Shown: one piece after another, positions 1-6,717 of the stretch
Position numbering within the stretch: position 1 is the stretch's first letter
Layout: every line of letters starts with the position of its first letter
Assembly (NCBI RefSeq): GCF_045788535.1
Contig: NZ_CP074074.1
Coordinates: 3,596,001 to 3,660,000, forward strand
Direction of reading: 5' to 3'
DNA length: 64,000 nt
Source: Allotamlana fucoidanivorans
GTDB lineage: Bacteria > Bacteroidota > Bacteroidia > Flavobacteriales > Flavobacteriaceae
Notes under the pieces: generated by a model
The model's input: only the letters and a program-made list of their open reading frames with translations
Database searches by the model: none
Told to the model about the DNA's origin: nothing
Program-made: the position numbers and the translations under genes

Positions 1-2
1 AT

Positions 3-53
3 GCTTCAATTAAAATACCTAAAGTGAAAGTATATGAGAGAATACCCAAATGA
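3..53 (+). CDS. Possible 3' end of an upstream gene (partial)
   Basis: The reading frame starting at base 3 is open to a TGA at 51-53 and encodes the tail ASIKIPKVKVYERIPK. It overlaps the next ATG (34) by 20 bp, as is common in tight operons. A second frame from base 1 also ends early (TGA 25-27), so the true upstream gene cannot be decided from this window. No function can be given. Confidence 0.25.
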   Translation, partial: ASIKIPKVKVYERIPK

Positions 54-567
54 GCATAATAAAATAGTAAGTGAATTATTAGATGGTAAGTTCATTATTT
101 CACCAAGTCCTTTGTTTTACAAAATTCAAGAACTAGAAGACGACTATTCTGATTTTTTTATGAAATCGTTTAACTATATCCTAAACATCGAAGCGGAATT
201 TGCCTACTTATCTTCCGATGAAGTGAACGAAAAAAGAACTAGAGATTTTACATTGTTTTTAGCAATTCTGTCAAGAGAGCTAGATTATTCAGGGAAAAAC
301 TTTAGAGATAAAATTGAATTAGGTTCCTTTGACATAAACGAAACAGAAGAACTATTAAGACAATCAAGTAAATGGGAAATATTAGAAAAAACTACTGTTT
401 CCGAATTTGAAAAGTTTTTAAAAACTTGGCGTGGCAAAAATTTAATTGTTTTGGATGGCAACAAATTTAAGTTTACTAAAGCCGTAAAACTATTTTTCAC
501 TTTTGCTATGGAAATCGCAGAAGAGAAATTAAAAGAAAAAACAAATGAAGAAAATGCCAACGCTTAA
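34..567 (+). CDS. Small alpha/winged-helix-type protein, possibly MksE/MukE-like (condensin accessory)
   Basis: This 177-residue protein has no signal peptide or membrane segment and is rich in charged helices. Its layout is a short N-terminal part, an acidic segment with an aromatic patch (residues about 35-50, QELEDDYSDFF), an aromatic 'yl' stretch near 60, and a C-terminal helix rich in K and E. This recalls MksE/MukE/JetB-type kleisin-associated subunits of bacterial condensin-like complexes, but that is impression only, with no diagnostic motif. It is the last gene before the tRNA-fragment att site at 958, so it belongs to the tail of an integrated element. The gene partners (MukB/MukF-like) would have to lie left of the window. 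It may equally be an unrelated hypothetical protein. Confidence 0.45.
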   Translation: MREYPNEHNKIVSELLDGKFIISPSPLFYKIQELEDDYSDFFMKSFNYILNIEAEFAYLSSDEVNEKRTRDFTLFLAILSRELDYSGKNFRDKIELGSFDINETEELLRQSSKWEILEKTTVSEFEKFLKTWRGKNLIVLDGNKFKFTKAVKLFFTFAMEIAEEKLKEKTNEENANA

Positions 568-957
568 ATGTCGACTTCCCCTAAATAGAACTGTTAGTTT
601 TTCCAAAATTATTCATTTTTTCGTTTTAAAAGTAGTTTGATTTTTGGGGAAGCTTACATGGGATAGGCTACATTTTTAGGGAAGGCTACAGTTTCAATTT
701 GAATTTAAGAACAGATTTGAAACGCCTGAGTAGAAAAACCATTTGGTTTAGCAAATCAATAAGACTGTTAGAGGCCTGTTTAAAATTATATTTTTGGGGA
801 GATAAAATGAGTTTTCAATATTGAAAAATAATCTCTAAATTGGCTAAAATTTAATGATAACCCGAAGGCTAAAATCTGCATACGATTTTGCATACGATTT
901 GATAAAAAAATAGCTTGTGAGCCCTGTAAAAGCGTTGTAAAAAAACGCTCCTTTGAA
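568..957. other. Non-coding end of the integrated element with short repeats
   Basis: No credible ORF lies here. The stretch holds several repeated motifs: an 18-bp near-repeat starting TTTTTGGGGA at 641-658 and again, with 3 mismatches, at 673-690; the exact 10-mer TTTTTGGGGA at 641-650 and 791-800; a perfect 12-bp tandem repeat TGCATACGATTT at 877-888 and 889-900; and a hairpin with arms AGCGTT (931-936) and AACGCT (944-949). Their closeness to the att core at 958 fits accessory binding sites for an integrase or excision factor, which is an inference. Confidence 0.5.
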
Positions 958-999
958 TTCATAACCCGGAGGTCTCGAGTTCAAATCTCGATCTCGCTA
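958..999 (+). other. tRNA(CAT) 3' fragment, probable attR site
   Basis: The fragment reads as the 3' part of a tRNA: anticodon loop TTCATAA (958-964, anticodon CAT at 960-962), anticodon-stem 3' strand CCCGG (965-969), variable loop AGGTC, T-stem TCGAG (975-979), T-loop TTCAAAT (980-986), T-stem CTCGA (987-991), acceptor 3' strand TCTCGCT (992-998) and discriminator A (999). The five bases before the loop (TTGAA) cannot pair with CCCGG and no D-arm is present, so the tRNA is broken at the anticodon loop. This is the usual crossover point for tyrosine recombinases that target tRNA genes. No 3' CCA is encoded. Confidence 0.8.
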
Positions 1000-1022
1000 C
1001 GAAACACAAATCACTCATAATC

Positions 1023-1053
1023 AACGGTTTAGTCTTCACTAAACCGTTTTTTT
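1023..1053 (+). terminator. Rho-independent terminator of the original tRNA transcript
   Basis: A perfect 10-bp stem AACGGTTTAG (1023-1032) and CTAAACCGTT (1039-1048) encloses a 6-base loop and is followed by a run of T. It lies 24 bp after the tRNA discriminator base, as expected for the native terminator that stayed on the chromosome side of the att site. Confidence 0.8.
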
Positions 1054-1290
1054 ATGCTTAGTTCAAAACAAATACATAGATTTGCCTGAAACACCCAAAT
1101 TTTCCATTTTTTGTTGCAAGTCCATCTTTGGAGAGATAGAAGTCTGGTACAATAATAAAAGAAGGCATTCCTTTTTAGGGAATAGAACCATAACAGAATT
1201 TGAATTAGATATGTATAACCAGAAACTAGCTGCATAGTAATTCAATTTATAGTACATTTTTTTGTTGTAAGTCCACATATTAACATCAAT
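1054..1290. other. Intergenic stretch with an imperfect 20-bp direct repeat
   Basis: No convincing gene is seen; short minus-strand frames here have low-complexity, cysteine/leucine-rich translations typical of spurious ORFs. The motif CATTTTTTGTTGCAAGTCCA (1105-1124) recurs as CAT-T7-GTTG-TAAGTCCA at 1255-1275, with one extra T and one C to T change. The meaning of this spaced repeat is unknown; it may be debris of an inserted element. Confidence 0.4.
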
Positions 1291-2061
1291 CTATACCGCT
1301 CCAATAAGTTCGTTAATTATTTTTTGTGCTTTTTTTAATTCGCCTAGTATGACATCTAAATTTATAGAGTCCTCTAAGTTTGAAGAAAAAAGAGAAACAG
1401 CCAAAACAGCTTTTAAATCGGTTCCCCTTAAACCAATAGGCACCGCAATATCAGTCACACCTCCTGTAAGCTTACTTTTTGCAGAACGATAACCTAACTT
1501 TCCTATTTCGTTTATGGTTTCTATTAGCGTATTTTGCCTTTCTTGATCCCAATTTTTATAATACTCGTCTTTTGATAAAATAGATATAGCCTCTTCTTCT
1601 GGAAACATAGACAAAATAACCCTACCAGATGTAGTCATTGATAACGGAAAATGAGTTCCTTCTTCTATGGAAAGCGATACCGCACTAGGACTTCTTGTTT
1701 GATAAATAACAAGCAATTTATTATCATTCATAATACTCAAATGACAGGATTGTCGTGTAATTTCTGAAAGTGCCTGCATAGGGTATTGAGCTACACGTTT
1801 CAATTCATCAAAAGGCGTATGCCTATGTGATAAGCTGTACATTTTTAAGGACAGTCTATATTTTCCCGCGTTTGACTCCCTAATTACATAACCACGCTCT
1901 TCTAAACACACCAACATTCTATATATTTCACTTGGTGTCCTATTAATACCTTGAGCTATTTCTGCTTGAGACAAAGGTACACCTTCTTCTGATAGGTATT
2001 CTAAAATATCTAAACCTTTATCTAAGGCCGGTGCATTGTATTTTGGACTTTCTGAATTCAT
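1291..2061 (-). CDS. IclR-family transcriptional regulator
   Basis: The 256-residue protein has an N-terminal winged helix-turn-helix (about residues 10-70, with QAEIAQGINRTPSEIYRML as the recognition part) and a C-terminal IclR effector-binding domain (about 85-250, with the SxxxG segment TTSGRVILS and the late SAKSKLTGGVTDIAVPI). Family members bind small carbon metabolites and repress or activate an adjacent catabolic operon. The gene is divergent from the transporter and CoA-transferase operon at 2172, so it is very likely that operon's local regulator and may control itself. The effector is unknown; sugar acids or aromatic acids are common effectors in the family. Confidence 0.93.
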   Translation of the reverse strand: MNSESPKYNAPALDKGLDILEYLSEEGVPLSQAEIAQGINRTPSEIYRMLVCLEERGYVIRESNAGKYRLSLKMYSLSHRHTPFDELKRVAQYPMQALSEITRQSCHLSIMNDNKLLVIYQTRSPSAVSLSIEEGTHFPLSMTTSGRVILSMFPEEEAISILSKDEYYKNWDQERQNTLIETINEIGKLGYRSAKSKLTGGVTDIAVPIGLRGTDLKAVLAVSLFSSNLEDSINLDVILGELKKAQKIINELIGAV

Positions 2062-2078
2062 GTGTATAAGTTGAGAAT

Positions 2079-2086
2079 CAAAAGTA
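2079..2086 (-). promoter_or_regulatory. Candidate promoter of the IclR gene
   Basis: On the minus strand TACTTTTG (2086 to 2079) matches the Bacteroidota -7 element TANNTTTG. A weaker -33-like TTTC lies 20 bp upstream (2110 to 2107), inside the palindrome at 2106-2115. The ATG at 2061 would then be only about 10 bases from the transcription start. Confidence 0.45.
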
Positions 2087-2103
2087 ATAAAAACTAAATT
2101 CCT

Positions 2104-2134
2104 TTTGAAATTTCATATATAAAATTTATTTTTG
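2104..2134 (+). promoter_or_regulatory. Bacteroidota-type promoter of the catabolic operon
   Basis: TTTG at 2104-2107 and TATTTTTG at 2127-2134 are separated by 19 bp. This exactly fits the known Bacteroidota consensus TTTG-N19-TANNTTTG for the primary sigma factor. Transcription would start near 2141, giving a leader of about 30 bases before the ATG at 2172. Confidence 0.65.
2106..2115. promoter_or_regulatory. Palindrome TGAAATTTCA, candidate IclR operator
   Basis: This perfect 10-bp palindrome sits between the divergent promoters and overlaps the -33 elements of both. IclR-family operators are commonly short palindromes of the GGAAA/TTTCC type, so one regulator dimer here could control both directions. 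Assignment to the adjacent regulator is inferred from position. Confidence 0.45.
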
Positions 2135-2171
2135 TATATAAAATACATTAAACTTATAAACTAAATATAGC

Positions 2172-3242
2172 ATGGCTAATCCAATTTTAGGAACTTTGAT
2201 TCACGCCGTAGGCGGTATTGCTGCATCAACTTGTTACGTCCCCTACCAAAAAGTAAAAAAATGGTCATGGGATTCCTATTGGATTGTTCAAGCTTCTTTT
2301 GCTTGGTTTATATTTCCTTTCCTTATTGGTTTTTTAACCGTACCCAATCTCTTAGATGTTTTCTCAAAAGCATCAAGTGAGGTATTGATTAATGCCACAC
2401 TACTTGGTGCTATTTATGGGTTTGGAGGTATGTGTTTTGGCTTTGCTATAAAACACATTGGGTATTCACTAACATATACAATCTCTATTGGTATTTCAGC
2501 TATCCTAGGTACCATAGTGCCATTAATTATGCACGGTGAATTTTCAAATAAGCTATATGGCCCAGGAGGATATACCATATTCTTTGGTATGTTCATGGCA
2601 TTAATAGGTATTATTATTTGTGGGGTTGCTGGATACCGAAAAGAAAAAGACCTAAAAAACAACAGTGCCAATAATGAGAAACCTTTAACTTTCAATATGA
2701 AAAAAGGACTTACACTAACGGTTATAGCTGGTATACTTTCTGCAGTGTTTGGTATTTCATTAGAAGTAGGAGCTCCTGTTGCCAAAATAGCTGGAGAATA
2801 TGGTGCAGGTAATTTTGAAGGTAATGCCAATTTAATACTCTCAACTGGCGGTGCCTTTATTACTAACTTCATTTGGTTTACAGTAGCTGGTTTAAAAAAT
2901 GGTACATTAAAAGAACTTGTTGATGTTAAAGGTGTAGGGCAAAAAAACTTCATACTAAACCTGACCATGTCTATTTTAAGTGGGGCTTTATGGTATGGCC
3001 AATTCTTCTTCTACGGTATAGGTCATGTACAAATGGGTGCCTATAAATTTGCCAGTTGGGTACTTCATATGTCAATGCTTATATTTTTTAGTTACGTTGT
3101 AGGCATTGTGATGAAAGAATGGAAAGCAGTAACAAAACGCACTTACTTAACCTTAGTATTTGCACTTATAGTATTAGTGACCTCCTTTGTTATTATGGCA
3201 TATGGTAGTCAATTAGGTTCAGAAATAGTTACAAATCATTAA
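2172..3242 (+). CDS. rhaT: RhaT-family sugar/H+ symporter (first copy)
   Basis: The 356-residue integral membrane protein has about ten hydrophobic helices and follows the L-rhamnose-proton symporter RhaT along its length. Similar segments are the N-terminal PYQKVKKWSWDSYW (RhaT has a KKVKKWSWE motif), the middle NMKKGLTLTVIAGILSAVFG, and the late LWYGQFFFYGIGHVQMGAYKFASWVLHMS. It belongs to the DMT superfamily and sits in the inner membrane. It is the first gene of the operon, just behind the promoter at 2104-2134. The family points to a 6-deoxyhexose such as rhamnose or fucose, but a related sugar or sugar acid cannot be excluded. Confidence 0.85.
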   Translation: MANPILGTLIHAVGGIAASTCYVPYQKVKKWSWDSYWIVQASFAWFIFPFLIGFLTVPNLLDVFSKASSEVLINATLLGAIYGFGGMCFGFAIKHIGYSLTYTISIGISAILGTIVPLIMHGEFSNKLYGPGGYTIFFGMFMALIGIIICGVAGYRKEKDLKNNSANNEKPLTFNMKKGLTLTVIAGILSAVFGISLEVGAPVAKIAGEYGAGNFEGNANLILSTGGAFITNFIWFTVAGLKNGTLKELVDVKGVGQKNFILNLTMSILSGALWYGQFFFYGIGHVQMGAYKFASWVLHMSMLIFFSYVVGIVMKEWKAVTKRTYLTLVFALIVLVTSFVIMAYGSQLGSEIVTNH

Positions 3243-3264
3243 AAAAGAAATAGATTTAAATAAT

Positions 3265-4419
3265 ATGAGTACAAAACGCATACACTTAAAAGGTATCACA
3301 TGGAATCACAGTAGAGGATTTACATCTGTTGTTGCCACTGCACAACGCTTTTCAGAATTAAACCCCAATGTAGATATTACGTGGGAAAAACGTTCGTTAC
3401 AAGCCTTTGCCGATGAACCAATTAACGAATTAGCCAAGCGCTATGATTTATTAATTATTGACCATCCTTGGGCTGGTTTTGCTGGAAAAAACAATGTTAT
3501 TCTTGCTTTAGATGAATATCTTCCAAAATCATTTATGAAAGATTTAGATGAAAATAGTGTAGGGAGATCACATGAAAGTTACTCATCAAATGGTCATCAG
3601 TGGGCTCTAGCAGTTGATGCTGCTACTCCTGTGGCTTCAAGCCGACCTGATTTATTTGAAGCTAAAGGCTTAACTCTTCCTGAAACCTATGACGATTTAC
3701 TAAATTTAGCGAAACAAGGTTTAGTCATTATGCCAGGAATTCCCCAAGATACATTGATGAATTTCTATATGATGTGTTGTACCATGGGTGAAGATGTGTG
3801 TACGTCAAAAGAGCATGTTGTAAGTGAGGACATGGGTATTCAAGCCTTAAAAATGTTGAGAGAGCTAGCCGTAGAAATGGATGATCAAATTTTTAATTGG
3901 AATCCCATTCAAGTCTATGAAGCCATGACCTTAACGGATAAGTATGCGTATTGTCCTTGGGCTTATGGGTATACAAACTACAGCCGAAATGGGTATGCTA
4001 GAAAAGCATTGCACTTCCACGATATGGTTGATATTAAGGGGTACGGAAGAGCCATTTCAACCTTAGGTGGCACAGGTTTAGCTGTTTCTGTAAATACCAA
4101 AGAAATTGAAACTGTAATGAAGTATGTAGAATATACGGCTTCTGAGGCTTGCCAAAAAACCATATTCTTTGATAATGGTGGGCAGCCTGGTCATAGAAAA
4201 TCCTGGACCGATGAGCATACCAATAGTTTAACGGCCAACTTCTTCAAAAATACACTACCTAGTTTAGATAGAGCATTTTTACGCCCACGTTATAACGGAC
4301 ACATGTATTTTCAAGATAGAGCCGGTGCGCCTATTAGAGAATATATGATGAACGGTGGAAATGAAAAGGCATTGCTTGAAAAGCTAAATACCTTATATAG
4401 AAAATCACTAGACATTTAA
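3265..4419 (+). CDS. SBP-fold protein without signal peptide (first copy)
   Basis: The 384-residue protein has the look of a family 1 extracellular solute-binding protein: an early 'FSELNPNVDITWE' segment, RYDLLIIDHPW near residue 65, a central LPETYDDLLNLA and a C-terminal domain with W and Y ligand-type residues. It starts directly with MSTKRIHLKG, so it has no signal peptide and no lipobox, and no ABC permease or ATPase gene is anywhere in the window. It is 22 bp behind the RhaT gene and 4 bp ahead of a CoA-transferase gene. The likely place of action is the cytoplasm, as an enzyme, sensor or substrate carrier. Enzymes on this fold are known (MqnA, MqnD, THI5/NMT1 types), but its own role is unknown. 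Confidence 0.8.
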   Translation: MSTKRIHLKGITWNHSRGFTSVVATAQRFSELNPNVDITWEKRSLQAFADEPINELAKRYDLLIIDHPWAGFAGKNNVILALDEYLPKSFMKDLDENSVGRSHESYSSNGHQWALAVDAATPVASSRPDLFEAKGLTLPETYDDLLNLAKQGLVIMPGIPQDTLMNFYMMCCTMGEDVCTSKEHVVSEDMGIQALKMLRELAVEMDDQIFNWNPIQVYEAMTLTDKYAYCPWAYGYTNYSRNGYARKALHFHDMVDIKGYGRAISTLGGTGLAVSVNTKEIETVMKYVEYTASEACQKTIFFDNGGQPGHRKSWTDEHTNSLTANFFKNTLPSLDRAFLRPRYNGHMYFQDRAGAPIREYMMNGGNEKALLEKLNTLYRKSLDI

Positions 4420-4423
4420 AATT

Positions 4424-5566
4424 ATGAAACCATTAGAAGGTGTTTTAGTTCTTGAATTTGCACAATTTATGGCTGGTCCATCGGCTGGTTTAAAATTAGC
4501 TGATTTAGGAGCTAGAGTTATCAAAATAGAACGCCCAAATAGCGGGGAAGCAGGAAGACAAATTGCACTTAAAAACTTGTTTTTAGATGGAAGCAGTTTG
4601 GTATTTCATACCGTAAACAGAAATAAAGATTCGTATGCAGCAAACTTAAAAGATCCTGAAGATTTAGAGCGCGTAAAAAAACTCATTGCACAGGCCGACG
4701 TTATGACTCATAATTTCAGACCAGGTGTTATGGATAAAATTGGTTTAGATTACAATACGGTTCAAGAAATAAATCCAAGACTTGTTTATGCTACGGTTAC
4801 GGGCTATGGAACGATTGGCCCTTGGGCAAAAAAGCCTGGACAAGATCTACTTATTCAAGCTATGTCTGGTTTTGCAAACCTAACTGGAAACGCTGATGAT
4901 GACCCCGTGCCTGTTGGTGCTGCGGTTTCCGATTTAATTACAGGTACGCACCTAGCTCATGGTATTTTGGCTAGTCTTGTAAAACGTTCAAAAACCAATA
5001 AAGGAGCTTTAGTGGAAGTTAGTCTACTTGAATCTACATTAGATTTACAATTTGAAGTCATTACTACTTATTTAAATGACGGAAACAAACCCGTAAAACG
5101 AGCTAAAAAAGGTGCTGCCAACCCGTATTTAGGAGCCCCCTATGGCATCTATAAAACTAAAGACAACTACATAGCTTTGGCTATGGGATCACTACTTAAG
5201 TTAGGACAAGTGATTCAGTGCAATGAAATTGAAGCCTATTCAGACACAGAGTCGTGGTTTAGAAAACGAGATGAAATCATGGATATTCTAAGAGCTAAAT
5301 TCATTACTGAAAATTCTAACCATTGGTTAAACCTTCTTGAAACTGAAGGTATCTGGTGTTCAGACGTTCTTGATTACAAAACACTTGTAAATCACGAAGC
5401 TTACAAGGTCCTTAAAATGGATCAAAAACTACCTTTACTGTCTGGAGAAGAAGTACATACTTTAAGATCTCCTATACGCGTCAATGACCAACGTATTTTT
5501 GCCAGTAAACCTGCACCTAGAGTAGGTCAGCACACGCAAGATATCATTAAAGAATTTAATCTATAA
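4424..5566 (+). CDS. CaiB/BaiF family (class III) CoA-transferase, copy 1
   Basis: The 380-residue protein has the features of the formyl-CoA/carnitine CoA-transferase family: N-terminal LEFAQFMAGPSAG, the LGARVIKIERP strand (residues 28-38), VNRNKDSYAANL, THNFRPGVMDKIG (95-107) and the GYG motif near 127. The catalytic aspartate is present at D170 in AAVSD. These enzymes move CoA between carboxylic acids in the cytoplasm. It lies 8 bp ahead of a paralogue of equal length, so the two may form a hetero-oligomer or act on successive acids. The natural acid is unknown. Confidence 0.92.
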   Translation: MKPLEGVLVLEFAQFMAGPSAGLKLADLGARVIKIERPNSGEAGRQIALKNLFLDGSSLVFHTVNRNKDSYAANLKDPEDLERVKKLIAQADVMTHNFRPGVMDKIGLDYNTVQEINPRLVYATVTGYGTIGPWAKKPGQDLLIQAMSGFANLTGNADDDPVPVGAAVSDLITGTHLAHGILASLVKRSKTNKGALVEVSLLESTLDLQFEVITTYLNDGNKPVKRAKKGAANPYLGAPYGIYKTKDNYIALAMGSLLKLGQVIQCNEIEAYSDTESWFRKRDEIMDILRAKFITENSNHWLNLLETEGIWCSDVLDYKTLVNHEAYKVLKMDQKLPLLSGEEVHTLRSPIRVNDQRIFASKPAPRVGQHTQDIIKEFNL

Positions 5567-5574
5567 ATAAAAAC

Positions 5575-6717
5575 ATGAAACCATTACAAGATATATTAGT
5601 TATAGATTTAAGTCAGTTTTTATCTGCCCCTTCGGCAACTTTACGGTTAGCCGATTTAGGCGCCAGAGTCATTAAAGTAGAACGTCCAGAAACTGGTGAT
5701 ATTTGTCGGCAACTATATGTTTCAAATGTAAACTTAAACGGAGAATCTTCTATTTTCCGTGCCATTAATAGAAACAAAGAAAGTTTTCAGGCCGATTTAA
5801 AAATTGACATTGATAAAAATCGGGTTTTAAAACTTATTGAGAAAGCCGATGTTTTTGTTCATAATTTCAGACCAGGAGTTATTGAGCGCTTAGGGTTTGA
5901 ATATGAAACTATAAAGAAATTAAATCCTAATATCGTATATGCCAGTATTTCAGGATATGGCAATGAAGGGCCTTGGAAAACAAAGCCTGGTCAAGATTTA
6001 CTAGCCCAGTCTCTATCAGGTGTTACGTGGCTAAATGGTATTGAAGGCAATGGCCCCACTCCTATTGGTTTGGCGCTTGTGGACATCCTTTCTGGAGCTC
6101 ACCTGGTTCAAGGTATTTTAGCGGCTTTAGTAAAACGTTCTAAGACTAATGAAGGCAGTAAAATATCCGTTAATATGTTAGAATCTATTTTAGATTTTCA
6201 ATTTGAATCTATTACCACATTTTATCATGATGGAGGAGCACCAACCATACGCCCAAAAAACAATAGTGCTCATGCGTATTTAGGAGCGCCTTATGGTATC
6301 TACAAAACCCAAAACGGCTATATGGTTTTAGCTATGGGGTCTATCCCTGTGTTAGGAGAATTATTGGGATGCGAACCTTTAAAATCTTACACCGAGGTAG
6401 CCTCCTGGTTTACAGAAAGAGATGCTATTAAAAAGGAACTTGCAAACCATTTAAGTACAGGCACCACTGAGAAATGGCTTTCTATATTAGAGCCAGCAGA
6501 TATTTGGTGTGCAAAAGTTATGGATTGGGAGACTTTATTTTCAGAAGAAGGATTTAAAGTACTCAACATGATTCAAACTGTAACCATGAGTGACGGCTTT
6601 GAATATAAAACCACCCGCTGCCCAATAAAAATTGATGGCAAAAATTTAACCTCAACGTTAGGCTCTCCTCATCTAGGAGAACATACAGAAGCCATAGTTA
6701 AGGAATTAATTTCTTAA
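5575..6717 (+). CDS. CaiB/BaiF family (class III) CoA-transferase, copy 2
   Basis: This is a tandem paralogue of the preceding gene, also 380 residues, and collinear with it (LGARVIKVERP, HNFRPGVIERLG, LLAQSLSG). The catalytic aspartate is retained at D170 in LALVD, so it is not a dead subunit. The substrate-facing stretch near residues 40-60 differs (GDICRQLYVS against GEAGRQIALK), which suggests divergence in the acid bound. The stop codon overlaps the next start in TAATG at 6715-6719, a sign of translational coupling to the SBP-fold gene. Confidence 0.92.
   Translation: MKPLQDILVIDLSQFLSAPSATLRLADLGARVIKVERPETGDICRQLYVSNVNLNGESSIFRAINRNKESFQADLKIDIDKNRVLKLIEKADVFVHNFRPGVIERLGFEYETIKKLNPNIVYASISGYGNEGPWKTKPGQDLLAQSLSGVTWLNGIEGNGPTPIGLALVDILSGAHLVQGILAALVKRSKTNEGSKISVNMLESILDFQFESITTFYHDGGAPTIRPKNNSAHAYLGAPYGIYKTQNGYMVLAMGSIPVLGELLGCEPLKSYTEVASWFTERDAIKKELANHLSTGTTEKWLSILEPADIWCAKVMDWETLFSEEGFKVLNMIQTVTMSDGFEYKTTRCPIKIDGKNLTSTLGSPHLGEHTEAIVKELIS

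Noticed and set aside
877..900. Start of a CRISPR array
   Set aside because: Only two 12-bp units directly adjacent, with no spacers.
1029..1278. Two overlapping minus-strand ORFs of about 70 codons
   Set aside because: They lie across the tRNA-type terminator and a repeat, with cysteine/tyrosine-rich low-complexity translations and no start context; treated as spurious.
2414..2968. Long minus-strand frame of 184 codons within the first RhaT gene
   Set aside because: It is an antisense shadow of a clear membrane transporter gene; the proline/isoleucine-rich translation is the usual antisense pattern.
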